A stretch of 64,000 nt of DNA from an uncultured Candidatus Saccharibacteria bacterium (GTDB lineage: Bacteria; Patescibacteriota; Saccharimonadia; Saccharimonadales; UBA4665), in assembly GCA_903840315.1 (NCBI GenBank), contig CAIMFK010000003.1, forward strand, positions 62,001 to 126,000, read 5' to 3'. Under the pieces are notes generated by a model that was not told the origin of the DNA, made no database searches, and was given only the letters and a program-made list of their open reading frames with translations. A program made the position numbers and the translations under genes. Shown here one piece after another: positions 34,665-43,401 of this stretch (within the stretch, counting starts at the first letter, position 1; each line of letters begins with the position of its first letter).

Positions 34665-34674
34665 ATTTAACGTA

Positions 34675-35736
34675 ATGAAAATATTAGGAATTGAAACAAG
34701 TTGTGATGAAACTGCGGCTGCCATCGTAGAAGATGGCTTTAAACTTATTAGCAACGTAGTCGCAACAAGCATGGATGAACATGCTAAATATGGCGGAATA
34801 GTTCCAGAAATTGCTGCAAGAAGTCATATAGAGTCAATAATTCCAGTAATAGACCAATGTATGCATGAATCGCAGCTAGACTGGGCCGATCTGGATGGTA
34901 TTGCTGTTACCTATGGAGCAGGACTTGGAGGCAGCTTACTTGTTGGCGTCGAAACCGCAAAAGCTCTAGCAATATCCAAGAATCTTCCCCTCTACGGCAT
35001 CAATCACGTAGAAGGTCATGTTTATGCGAATTTCATAACCGAATCACTTGTAGGCAATATAACGCCATCAGACGAACAGCCCAAGTTCCCTATGCTAGCT
35101 TTGATAGTATCTGGTGGGCACTCCCAAATAGTTATATTTAAAAATCATTTCGACTACATACTCTTGGGGCAAACTGGCGATGATGCAGTTGGTGAAGCAT
35201 TTGATAAGGTTGCAAAACTCTTGGGCCTTCCCTATCCTGGTGGCCCCAATATTGAGATTGCCGCCAAGGATGGAGACACAGAAAAATACAAGCTACCTAA
35301 AGCACGGCTTGAGGGTAAATACGATTTTAGCTTCTCAGGCCTTAAAACGGCCGTTTTAAGGCTAGCTCAGTCCGAAGTAGGTAAATCATTCGACTTTCCA
35401 TCCTTCGAGCTCTCTGCCCTGCTCAATGACTCTCAGAAAACGGATATTGCAGCTAGTTTTCTTAAGACTTCAATTGAAACACTTGTAGATAAGATGGAAG
35501 TTGCCGAAAAAGAATTTAGCCCAAAAACTATTGTTATTGCAGGTGGCGTCGCCGCAAATCAAGAATTAAGAAAACAGCTTAAAAATAGACTTCACGCGAA
35601 ACTACAATACCCCGACATTAAGCTTTGTACAGATAACGGAGCTATGATTGCCACGCTCGGTTGCTTCAAAGCTATGCTAAATTCTACCCCTGTTGACCCC
35701 TATAAGCTACAGATAGATCCAAACCTATCTATGTAA
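34675..35736 (+). CDS. tsaD: tRNA N6-adenosine threonylcarbamoyltransferase
   Basis: Transfers threonylcarbamoyl to A37 of ANN-decoding tRNAs. Start chosen at the ATG at 34675 (MKILGIETSCDETAAA), 353 residues, since earlier in-frame codons lie inside the divergent gene. The metal/substrate histidines are H111 and H115 (INHVEGHVYANF), and GGVAANQELR and LCTDNGAMIA are present near the C-terminus. Cytoplasmic. It needs TsaB, TsaC and TsaE, which are not in this window. Confidence 0.96.
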   Translation: MKILGIETSCDETAAAIVEDGFKLISNVVATSMDEHAKYGGIVPEIAARSHIESIIPVIDQCMHESQLDWADLDGIAVTYGAGLGGSLLVGVETAKALAISKNLPLYGINHVEGHVYANFITESLVGNITPSDEQPKFPMLALIVSGGHSQIVIFKNHFDYILLGQTGDDAVGEAFDKVAKLLGLPYPGGPNIEIAAKDGDTEKYKLPKARLEGKYDFSFSGLKTAVLRLAQSEVGKSFDFPSFELSALLNDSQKTDIAASFLKTSIETLVDKMEVAEKEFSPKTIVIAGGVAANQELRKQLKNRLHAKLQYPDIKLCTDNGAMIATLGCFKAMLNSTPVDPYKLQIDPNLSM

Positions 35737-35797
35737 TTTCACGTGAAGTCATCTCTGTTGTGGTCAAAAATTATCTCTGATGTTATTATTTAGCTAC

Positions 35798-38350
35798 ATG
35801 GAACTATCAAAAACATATAATCCAAAAGAATACGAAAGCAAGATATACGATCTTTGGGAGCAAAATAAGGTCTTTGAACCAAGTAAAGAAGGGAGGCCTT
35901 TCAGCATGGTCTTTCCTCCTCCCAATGCAAATGGGAACCTGCACATTGGCCATGCTTTTACTCTAGCAATCCAAGATATAGCTGCCAGATATGCCCGATT
36001 AAAAGGGGATAGTGTTTTATTTGTACCAGGTGCGGATCATGCTGGTTTTGAAACTCAAGTTGTTTATGAGAGGCTTCTTGAAAAAGAAGGAAAAAGTCGT
36101 TTTGATTTTAGTAGGGAAGAGCTGTATTCGCAAATTTACGACTACGTTAATGCAAATAAAAACAACACCGAAAATCAATTAAAGAAATTGGGAGCGAGCT
36201 TTGATTGGTCTAAACATGTATTTTCTCTAGACAAAAAGGTAGTAGATTCTGCATACAAAAGATTTAAAAAAATGTGGGACGATAAACTAATCTACAGGGG
36301 TGAAAGGCTTGTAAATTTTTGTACTTTACATGGGACTGCATTCGCCGATATTGAGGTTGAATATAAGGAAGAACAGGGGCACCTTTGGTATGTTAATTAC
36401 CCTGTAAACGGTGCCGATGAAAATATAGTTGTTGCAACGACAAGGCCAGAAACCCTTCTAGGAGATACAGCCGTAGCGGTTAATCCGAACGATAAAAGAT
36501 ATTCAAAATTAATAAACAAAACAGTGACACTGCCACTAACCGGAAGAGAAGTGCCAATAATTGCTGATGATTTTGTTGACCCAGATTTTGGAACCGGAGC
36601 AGTGAAGATAACCCCTGCACACGACCCAAATGACTTCGAGGCCGCATCACGACATTCATTGCCTATGATCTCAGTAATTGACTTCATGGGGAATATAACT
36701 CATGAAATGCCCGAAAAATACAGAGGCCTAGATGTTTTAACCGCAAGAAACAAAGTCCTGAAAGACCTTAAAGATCAAGGCTTTTTATCCAAGACGGAAG
36801 ACTATACTCACAGCGTTGGTCACTGCTATAAATGCAAAACAATTATACAGCCCCTACTGAAAGAACAGTGGTTTATAGATATGAAACCTTTAGCAAAAAA
36901 AGCAGTTGAGGTTCTTCGAGACAACAAAATTGTGTTTTATCCTGAGTCCAAAAAAACGCAATTAATAAATTATCTTAATCAACTTAGGGACTGGAATATA
37001 AGTCGTCAAATCTCTTGGGGCATACCAATTCCAGCCTTTCAAAATACAGAAAATCCAGATGATTGGATATTTGATAGCAGGGTAGAGCAGGAGCTCATCG
37101 AAACTGACAACAAAACCTATAAAAGAGACCCTGATGTTTTCGACACTTGGTTTTCGAGTAGTTCATGGCCTTATGTGGCTACGGATTATCCAGATAGCGA
37201 CTTATTTAAAAAATACTATCCACTTAGTCTCATGGACACTGGTGGAGAGATACTTTTCCCATGGGTAAGCCGAATGATAATGTTGGGTCTCTATGAGACC
37301 GGAGAAATTCCATTCAAGGAAGTGTACATTCATGGCTATGTAATGGCCGAAGATGGCGCCAAGATGAGCAAAAGCCTTGGCAACGTTATAAATCCTATTG
37401 ATGTGGTTGACGAGTATGGCTCTGACGCCTTAAGAATGGGGATGATTGCCGGACGCGTACCAGGAGTTAACAGGGGCTATGATCCAAGAAAAGTAGAGGA
37501 TGCAAGAAACTTCTGTAACAAACTTTGGAATATTGCTAGATTCTCACAAGATAAGATTAGTTCATATATCAAAAATCCAAAACCAAAGACTATGGCCGAC
37601 AATTGGATTATTGGCAAACTAGATGAATTAGAAAAAAATCTAGCCAAAGACATGGATCGTTATGGCTTTGCTGAGGGCCATGAGAAGCTCTATCACTTCA
37701 TTTGGGATGATTTAGCCGATTGGTACGTTGAAGCATCTAAAAGCCAGTCAGACGGCTCCATATTGGCTTATGTTCTAGTTCAAAGCCTCAAGCTACTCCA
37801 TCCTTATGCTCCATTCGTCACTGAGGCAATTTGGCAATCACTTAAGCCCGTCCATGAATCAGAAATATTAGGTAGAGCGAAAATATCCACTATTATTGAG
37901 TTCGATAGGGCTAAGTCTAAAAAATTTGAAACCGTAAAAGATTTGATTGTTGAGATTCGAAATATTAGCAATACGATGAAATTAACAAAGAGAAGGCTTG
38001 TCGTGAAGCCTAGTCAGATCGATAAGGAATCTGAAGAACTCATCAAGAAGCTAGCCAGGGTTGGTGAAATATTAGATAAATCTTTCGAGGAAGAAATTCA
38101 ATTAACAAATACAGATATTATTGCTTCACTCGAAGTTAGCAGGGAAGTATTAAATGGCTATTTGTCTGACCTTAAGTCTAAGATTAGTGAATCCAAAAAA
38201 ATAAAATCGGGCCTTGAAGGACGATTAAAGAACAGAGCATATATAGAAAAAGCTCCTGAAAAGCTAGTAAAAGAGACTCGGGACAGCTTAGTAAGCATCA
38301 ATAAGTCTCTCGAACTTTTAGAAGGTGAGTTAACTAAATTTAAGAGCTAG
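35798..38350 (+). CDS. valS: valyl-tRNA synthetase
   Basis: Class I synthetase with editing domain, 850 residues from the ATG at 35798 (MELSKTYNPKEYE). TATTAT lies 8 nt upstream, which favours this start over one six codons earlier. HIGH is at 49-52 (NLHIGHAF), the CP1 editing domain contains TTRPETLLGDTAV, and the KMSKS loop reads AKMSKSLGNV. A Lys/Glu-rich coiled-coil arm ends the protein, as in bacterial ValRS. Its end overlaps the convergent gene at 38340 by 11 bp. Confidence 0.96.
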   Translation: MELSKTYNPKEYESKIYDLWEQNKVFEPSKEGRPFSMVFPPPNANGNLHIGHAFTLAIQDIAARYARLKGDSVLFVPGADHAGFETQVVYERLLEKEGKSRFDFSREELYSQIYDYVNANKNNTENQLKKLGASFDWSKHVFSLDKKVVDSAYKRFKKMWDDKLIYRGERLVNFCTLHGTAFADIEVEYKEEQGHLWYVNYPVNGADENIVVATTRPETLLGDTAVAVNPNDKRYSKLINKTVTLPLTGREVPIIADDFVDPDFGTGAVKITPAHDPNDFEAASRHSLPMISVIDFMGNITHEMPEKYRGLDVLTARNKVLKDLKDQGFLSKTEDYTHSVGHCYKCKTIIQPLLKEQWFIDMKPLAKKAVEVLRDNKIVFYPESKKTQLINYLNQLRDWNISRQISWGIPIPAFQNTENPDDWIFDSRVEQELIETDNKTYKRDPDVFDTWFSSSSWPYVATDYPDSDLFKKYYPLSLMDTGGEILFPWVSRMIMLGLYETGEIPFKEVYIHGYVMAEDGAKMSKSLGNVINPIDVVDEYGSDALRMGMIAGRVPGVNRGYDPRKVEDARNFCNKLWNIARFSQDKISSYIKNPKPKTMADNWIIGKLDELEKNLAKDMDRYGFAEGHEKLYHFIWDDLADWYVEASKSQSDGSILAYVLVQSLKLLHPYAPFVTEAIWQSLKPVHESEILGRAKISTIIEFDRAKSKKFETVKDLIVEIRNISNTMKLTKRRLVVKPSQIDKESEELIKKLARVGEILDKSFEEEIQLTNTDIIASLEVSREVLNGYLSDLKSKISESKKIKSGLEGRLKNRAYIEKAPEKLVKETRDSLVSINKSLELLEGELTKFKS

Positions 38351-39191
38351 TCGGTTCTAGTAAGTTTCTGATTCTTGAAACTGATTCTGCACTGTTATAG
38401 TCATCGAACCAAGATACATGCCAACCTAGTTTTTCAGCTGCCATCAAATTAGCCCTTGAGTCATCAATAGACAATATTTCTTCAGGCATACATAGTGCAG
38501 CTTTCTCGGCAACCTTAAATATTTCAAGTTCTGGTTTTATGTGCCCGACTTTAGATGAATCTATAATCGAATCGTATTTTATATTGGGTACGATATCTCT
38601 GGCCATTAACTCCTCTAGAAAACCTGGCATCGAATTTGTGAGAAGTCCGATTTTATAGTGCTCACTAGCCCAAAGTATTAAGTCATAGGCATCTTTGATT
38701 GGTTCAATTGCATTAAAGTAATATTCTTTCCAGTCAACACTATCTATGCCAAGCATCTTCGCAAGCTCTCTATTAAAGTCCTCGACGGAGTATTCGCCTC
38801 TACAAATTTGATCGTTATAGTGCCAGAAAAAAGATTCAATAAGATCCGAAGGTTTACCGCTTAAGTGTGCTAGTTCTGTAAATGCCCTGTTAAAGAAATG
38901 AACTATGCAACCGTTAACATCAAAGTAAATAAAACTAACGCCTGATTTAGACTTCTTTCTTTGCCTAATCCGGCTAGTATTACCACTCACTAGGGCATCA
39001 AGATCAATTCCTATGGTGTCAGCTATTTTTTGAATAGTAAAAATAGAAGGGGACTTTATGGCTCCTCTCTCTATTTTTGCTAGCGTAGAATAGCTCAAGC
39101 CTGATCTCTGGCATAGCTCCTGCTGTGTTAAACCCGCATCTTGACGCGCTTTTTGAAGGCGCTTGCCCAACCCTTTCTCATCCATAGCCAT
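38340..39191 (-). CDS. XRE-type HTH regulator fused to a HAD-like hydrolase domain
   Basis: A 283-residue fusion. Residues about 8-63 are a Cro/C1-type helix-turn-helix (KARQDAGLTQQELCQRS, then LSYSTLAKIERG). A basic linker (RIRQRKKSKSG) leads to a haloacid-dehalogenase-like domain from 86 onward: motif I is DVNGC with the nucleophile D91 kept but the second Asp replaced by Asn, motif II is LLTNS, the lysine is K219 in GHIKPE, and motif IV is SIDDS. The HAD part resembles YihX/epoxide-hydrolase-like phosphatases. The fusion could couple a phosphatase or ligand-binding module to DNA binding. The start may be the first or third codon (MAMDE). Confidence 0.85.
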   Translation of the reverse strand: MAMDEKGLGKRLQKARQDAGLTQQELCQRSGLSYSTLAKIERGAIKSPSIFTIQKIADTIGIDLDALVSGNTSRIRQRKKSKSGVSFIYFDVNGCIVHFFNRAFTELAHLSGKPSDLIESFFWHYNDQICRGEYSVEDFNRELAKMLGIDSVDWKEYYFNAIEPIKDAYDLILWASEHYKIGLLTNSMPGFLEELMARDIVPNIKYDSIIDSSKVGHIKPELEIFKVAEKAALCMPEEILSIDDSRANLMAAEKLGWHVSWFDDYNSAESVSRIRNLLEPTSS

Positions 39192-39232
39192 ATGTTACCA
39201 GTTAGGATTAAAGAAATAAAGAATTGCTTGGT

Positions 39233-39409
39233 TTATTTTTTTAAAATAACTGAAAGCAAATAGAAGAGGATGATGAAAATTAAAAGTCCGGCACTGCTCG
39301 ACACCATAAGGCTCGGCTTAACCTGACTTCCGGTGCTTTTCATAGCCTTAGAGTAAATCCAAGCCCCAGCACCTATTGAAAACATGAGTGAAATTACGAA
39401 ATCTGACAT
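39233..39409 (-). CDS. small two-helix membrane protein
   Basis: A 58-codon ORF from the ATG at 39409 to the TAA at 39233. The N-terminal hydrophobic stretch (VISLMFSIGAGAWIYS) and C-terminal helix (GLLIFIILFYLLSVIL) are separated by a short polar loop (KAMKSTGSQVKPS). No family recognised. It fills most of the gap between the XRE-HAD gene and the interrupted gene. TAATAT-like sequence lies 6 nt before the ATG. The hydrophobic pattern makes a real small gene likely. Confidence 0.55.
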   Translation of the reverse strand: MSDFVISLMFSIGAGAWIYSKAMKSTGSQVKPSLMVSSSAGLLIFIILFYLLSVILKK

Positions 39410-39460
39410 ATCGATATATTAACATCAATAATAAACAAAGGGGAGTAATTAAGTTTTGGT

Positions 39461-39709
39461 TTATTCGTAGACAATAGCCCTAACTTTACCACCATTAAAA
39501 CTAACATTTCCATCAGGATCAATTATTATTGCGCCATACGTTAATTCGCTAGTTCCATCTACTCTAACTTCATGACCATCACTAATTGATTCAGCAATAT
39601 TTTTGCCGTCCTTAACCTCGCCAGCAGTCGAACAAGCCTTTAGAATAACTCTGTAGTTACTCCCTAAGTGCCTCTTATAGGTATTGGCCTTAGAGCCGCT
39701 TAAAGGCTC
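39461..39709 (-). pseudogene. in-frame downstream half of a stop-interrupted gene
   Basis: Directly after the TAA ending the 154-residue ORF at 39710, the same frame stays open for 82 codons to a TAA at 39461. The first residues are EPLSGSKANTYKRH, and the segment includes YRVILKACSTAG and ends GGKVRAIVYE. It contains no ATG, GTG or TTG start in this frame near its beginning, so it is best read as the second half of one gene broken by a nonsense codon (or a sequencing error, or read-through). Confidence 0.6.
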
Positions 39710-40174
39710 TTAGAGATAATCCTCTACACTCAATCTTTCCCCATTTACCCCAAATAATATTCCACTAGGGCTTGCATGAGCATTAATTTTAAAGTTTTTT
39801 AATTGGCTTTCTTTTTCTGGATTTCGACCCATAGAACGCTCTCTATTGCCAACGCTTACCGCAACCTTAGCCAGCTGAATTTTATCATTCACTTCAAAAT
39901 AAAAAAGTCCGTCTTCCTCTATACCATTAACATAAGGTTTCCCTGCATCATCTAGAGACCCATTCCAGTCAGACCTGGCCGTAACTACGATGTTCTTAAT
40001 GGGGGCTTCTGAGTTTTCCCATTGTCTTAGTTGTTTGTGAAGAATGCCGTCTGGATATCTCGAAAAATGATATATGCCAAAAATGTCGATAATTTTCTTT
40101 GTTTCCTCAAAGCCATATTCCGAGATATGTTTTTCTAATGCCTCTATTTGTGGTATTAATCTCTCTGCCTGCAT
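39710..40174 (-). CDS. truncated protein, possibly clan CD peptidase-like, broken by in-frame TAA
   Basis: A 154-residue product. The last third has KINAHASPSGILFGV followed by LSVEDYL, which resembles the histidine side of caspase/C80-like peptidases. The cysteine-like block (ILKACSTAG) lies in the same frame just beyond the stop codon at 39710-39712. If the parts belong together the full protein would be about 237 residues. The family idea is tentative and rests on the spacing and these two motifs only. Either a recent pseudogene or a base error. Confidence 0.5.
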   Translation of the reverse strand: MQAERLIPQIEALEKHISEYGFEETKKIIDIFGIYHFSRYPDGILHKQLRQWENSEAPIKNIVVTARSDWNGSLDDAGKPYVNGIEEDGLFYFEVNDKIQLAKVAVSVGNRERSMGRNPEKESQLKNFKINAHASPSGILFGVNGERLSVEDYL

Positions 40175-40240
40175 TGGTAGGACGTACTGAATGTCTTCGG
40201 GCTCGGTTTTTATGTAATAAACAAGTATCTACACAATATT

Positions 40241-40260
40241 TTTAAGCTGCTTTTAAAGTT
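40241..40260 (+). promoter_or_regulatory. predicted response-regulator binding box, copy 1
   Basis: TTTAAGCTGCTTTTAAAGTT. It contains two TTTAA-G half-sites 11 bp apart, a spacing typical of OmpR/PhoB-type tandem binding. It lies just upstream of the TATAAT (40269-40274) of the two-component operon and matches copy 2 at 17 of 20 positions. Confidence 0.6.
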
Positions 40261-40281
40261 CTACACTCTATAATAGATGTA

Positions 40282-40962
40282 ATGAGAATATTAATAGTTG
40301 AGGATGAGCATCGTATTGCTCAGGCTCTTAAGGAAGGGCTGGAGCAGGAATCTTACGCTGTAGACGCCTGCTATGACGGTGAAGATGGCTATAATACTGC
40401 CAGTGCCGACGAACATGACCTAATTATTCTGGATGTAATGTTGCCGAATATGGATGGCTTTGAGATAAGCAAGAAATTGCGGGCTGGTGGCAACCACACA
40501 CCCATACTTATGTTGACAGCAAAAGATCAAAACCATGACATCGTTCACGGCTTAGACACTGGCGCTGATGATTACTTACCAAAACCCTTTTCTTTCGAAG
40601 TCCTGTTAGCTCGTGTTCGTGCATTATTGCGTCGACCTCATGAATCTCTTGGCGAAATACTGGAAGCAGATGATCTAACGTTGAATACTAAAACGCACGA
40701 AGTGAAGCGATCTGGCAAAACCATAAAGTTATCTAGCAAAGAATATGCACTATTAGAATATATGCTTCGGAACAAGAATAACGTGCTAAGTAAAAACAAT
40801 ATCATGACCCACGTTTGGGATTTTGACGCTGACATATTACCTAATACAGTTGAAGTCTTTATTACCTTTCTTCGCAACAAAATTGATAAACCATTCAAGA
40901 AGCCGGGGCTCATCCAAACAGAACGAGGCTTCGGTTATAAGATTGGTGAAAGCTCATCATGA
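40282..40962 (+). CDS. OmpR-family response regulator
   Basis: A 226-residue two-domain regulator. Receiver: acidic residues E7-D8, phospho-acceptor D51 (LILDVMLPNMDGF), T79 and K101 (YLPKPF). C-terminal winged helix (about 127-222) with KLSSKEYALLEYML and TERGFGYKIGE. TATAAT lies 7 nt before the ATG. The stop overlaps the kinase start (ATGA). Likely regulates its own operon and the adjacent ABC operon through the shared 20-bp box. Confidence 0.95.
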   Translation: MRILIVEDEHRIAQALKEGLEQESYAVDACYDGEDGYNTASADEHDLIILDVMLPNMDGFEISKKLRAGGNHTPILMLTAKDQNHDIVHGLDTGADDYLPKPFSFEVLLARVRALLRRPHESLGEILEADDLTLNTKTHEVKRSGKTIKLSSKEYALLEYMLRNKNNVLSKNNIMTHVWDFDADILPNTVEVFITFLRNKIDKPFKKPGLIQTERGFGYKIGESSS

Positions 40963-41999
40963 ACATAGATATAGATAAAGTGCTTGGATTTTTGCGTTCA
41001 CCAAGAGGACGACTTGCGTTAACATACCTAGCAATCATTATGGTTATGAGCGTTGGCTTTAGCATAGTTTTTTACAATACGTCCTCACATCACTTAATGC
41101 GGCAACTCCCCCCACGATCACTTTATGGTAACAGCCCCTTTGTTAATGAATTTCGCCCTGGTATTGAAAGTTTTATTCATCAACGCATCAAAGAGGGACA
41201 ACAAGCATTACTAGTGAAACTAATTTGGCTCAACCTAGTTGCCTTGGTTTTTGGAACCGCACTAAGTTACATACTGGCTCGTCGTACTTTACGCCCAGTA
41301 GAAGAAGCTATGGAAGCACACAGTCAATTTGTGAGCGATGCCTCACATGAGCTTAGAACGCCACTAACCGCAATTAAAGCCAGTAACGAGGTAGCATTAC
41401 GCAAACCAAAGTTGAATCTGATGGAAGCAAAGAAAGTTATCAAAAGCAACACTGAAGACGTCACTAAATTGCAGGAGCTTACGGATAGACTTCTACGCCT
41501 AGCTAATAACAAATATATACCAGGGAGTAAAATAGTACCTTTATCTATACAAGATGTAGCTGCACAGGCCATGAATCAAGTAATACAGTCTGCCCAGGCT
41601 AAAGATATCGCAGTCAATAATGAGCTAGATAACATTAGTGTACTCGGTGATAAACAAAGCCTAGTCCAGATCATTACTATACTTCTTGATAACGCTATCA
41701 AATATAGCAATCCTAAAACCACAATTTCCCTAGACAGCACAGTAAAAGGTAAGTTTGCTTATCTGCACGTTCGTGACCACGGTGCTGGAATCGGTGAAAC
41801 TGACCTGAAGCATGTATTTAAGCGCTTTTACCGAATTGATAAATCCCGCTCTAAAGAACAACTGGATGGCTATGGTCTGGGATTATCTATCGCAGATAAG
41901 TTGATAGGACAACTACACGGTGAAATCTTAGTGGAAAGCACTGTGGGCAAGGGTTCAACCTTTACCATTAAGCTCCCCCTAGTAAAATCTTTAAGCTAA
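40959..41999 (+). CDS. membrane sensor histidine kinase
   Basis: A 346-residue kinase partner of the upstream regulator. Two membrane helices (about 20-40 and 86-106) enclose an extracytoplasmic loop of only about 45 residues, then comes the H-box with H130 (SDASHELRTPLTAIKAS), N-box LLDNAIKYSN, D-box DHGAGIG and G-box GYGLGLSIADKL. No HAMP is obvious. The small loop suggests sensing within or at the membrane, as in kinases guarding MacB-like or bacitracin-type ABC transporters. Confidence 0.95.
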   Translation: MNIDIDKVLGFLRSPRGRLALTYLAIIMVMSVGFSIVFYNTSSHHLMRQLPPRSLYGNSPFVNEFRPGIESFIHQRIKEGQQALLVKLIWLNLVALVFGTALSYILARRTLRPVEEAMEAHSQFVSDASHELRTPLTAIKASNEVALRKPKLNLMEAKKVIKSNTEDVTKLQELTDRLLRLANNKYIPGSKIVPLSIQDVAAQAMNQVIQSAQAKDIAVNNELDNISVLGDKQSLVQIITILLDNAIKYSNPKTTISLDSTVKGKFAYLHVRDHGAGIGETDLKHVFKRFYRIDKSRSKEQLDGYGLGLSIADKLIGQLHGEILVESTVGKGSTFTIKLPLVKSLS

Positions 42000-42009
42000 T
42001 TTTAAAGCT
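41990..42009 (+). promoter_or_regulatory. predicted response-regulator binding box, copy 2
   Basis: TTTAAGCTAATTTTAAAGCT, straddling the end of the kinase gene and the leader of the ABC operon. It matches the box at 40241 at 17 of 20 positions. Confidence 0.6.
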
Positions 42010-42056
42010 TAGCTATTATTGTTGGGTTATTACATAAATAAAAGGAACTACATAAC

Positions 42057-43400
42057 GTGAATGTATTAACTAGAGGAATGCGCAATGCTTTCCGCAACCA
42101 AATACGGACCTTTTCAATAATTGTCATATTAGGTCTGAGTATGGGCTTGGCACTGGCCATGTTGGTAGCTCATCAGGCTGTTGGCCAAAAAATAAATTCA
42201 GTGGAAAGTTCAGTTGGGAATACCGTTTCTATCTCGCCTGCCGGTTCTAGAGGCTTTGAAGGCGGTGGCAATCCACTTACGGAAACACAGCTAGCCGCGG
42301 TGCAGAAATTGGCACACGTTACTTCGCTAGATGAAAGTTTAAGTGATAGATTAACTACCAGTGACACTAATCTGCAGTCGGCAATAACTGCTGGATCGCT
42401 AGGCCAAAGGTTTGCAGGTAATAGTGGGCAAACTTTCACTCCCCCAGCCGGTTTCAGCGGTAGAGGATACCAAGGTGGCTCAACTACATTTACCCCACCA
42501 GTCACGGTAGTCGGCACGAACGACCCGACTAATCTTGCAAATACACAGGGCGGCGGTACCTTTAAGCTAACTTCTGGACAAGTCTTCTTGCCTACCAGTA
42601 CGGAGAATGTCGCCATAGTTGGTAGTGATCTGGCCACCAAGAACAACCTTAAAGTCGGTTCAACCTTTACTGCCTACAGCACGACTATAACTGTTGTCGG
42701 TATCTTTGACGCTGGTAACACGTTCTCTAATAATCAGGTAATAGTGCCTCTGGCGACCGAACAGAAACTCTCCGCCCAGCCAGGCGATATAACTAGCGCA
42801 ACTGTTAATGTTGACTCAATAACTAATGTCGACTCAGTTACCACCGCTGTTCAAAAGTCACTCGGTTCTGCTGCTGACGTGACCAACGGTGCCCAGCAAG
42901 CCCAGACTGCCATTGCTCCACTAAAGAACATCCAGACAATTTCTCTGTACAGTTTACTTGGTGCGATTGCGGCTGGAGCCGTCATCATTTTCCTGGTCAT
43001 GGTCATGATCGTGCGTGAGCGTCGAAAAGAGATTGGTGTACTCAAGGCTATTGGTGCATCCAATCTAAAAATCATGACCCAGTTCGTTACGGAAGCCATT
43101 ACCTTAACCGTGCTAGGCTCAATCATTGGTATCGGACTGGGTGTTGTTGCGGGCAACCCTATAACTAGACTACTGGTCAATAACAGCACCAGCACAGCAA
43201 CTACCGCAGGCAGGGGTGGTGGAGGTTTTAGAGCCTTTGGCGGTGTCAGAAGTGGTCTTGCGAATATTCATGGAGTAATCGGCTATAGCATCATCTTCTA
43301 CGGTTTGGCTGCGGCGATTGTGATCGCCATAGTTGGCAGCAGCTTGGCCTCGTTCTTTATATCAAAGGTAAGGCCAGCAGAAGTAATGAGGGCTGAATAA
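42057..43400 (+). CDS. MacB/FtsX-type ABC transporter permease
   Basis: A 447-residue permease with one N-terminal helix (about 18-40), a large extracytoplasmic domain (about 45-290) and three C-terminal helices, the MacB/FtsX topology. MIVRERRKEIGVLKAIGAS is the conserved cytoplasmic coupling helix. The outer domain and the last loop contain Gly-rich stretches (FSGRGYQGG, RGGGGFRAFGG), which recur in the protein encoded two genes downstream. GTG start at 42057 with AAAGGAAC about 11 nt upstream. Followed by its ATPase after 1 nt. Confidence 0.92.
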   Translation: MNVLTRGMRNAFRNQIRTFSIIVILGLSMGLALAMLVAHQAVGQKINSVESSVGNTVSISPAGSRGFEGGGNPLTETQLAAVQKLAHVTSLDESLSDRLTTSDTNLQSAITAGSLGQRFAGNSGQTFTPPAGFSGRGYQGGSTTFTPPVTVVGTNDPTNLANTQGGGTFKLTSGQVFLPTSTENVAIVGSDLATKNNLKVGSTFTAYSTTITVVGIFDAGNTFSNNQVIVPLATEQKLSAQPGDITSATVNVDSITNVDSVTTAVQKSLGSAADVTNGAQQAQTAIAPLKNIQTISLYSLLGAIAAGAVIIFLVMVMIVRERRKEIGVLKAIGASNLKIMTQFVTEAITLTVLGSIIGIGLGVVAGNPITRLLVNNSTSTATTAGRGGGGFRAFGGVRSGLANIHGVIGYSIIFYGLAAAIVIAIVGSSLASFFISKVRPAEVMRAE

Positions 43401-43401
43401 T

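Noticed and set aside
34564-34674. N-terminal extension of TsaD by 37 residues
   Set aside because: It lies inside the divergent MurE-like gene and upstream of the predicted promoter; TsaD proteins begin at the MKILGIETSCDET-type motif.
39710-39712. TAA recoded as an amino acid
   Set aside because: TAA is used as a normal stop for many genes here (pnp leader genes, cheA, tail of the same frame at 39461), so genome-wide recoding is excluded; a local mutation or error is simpler.
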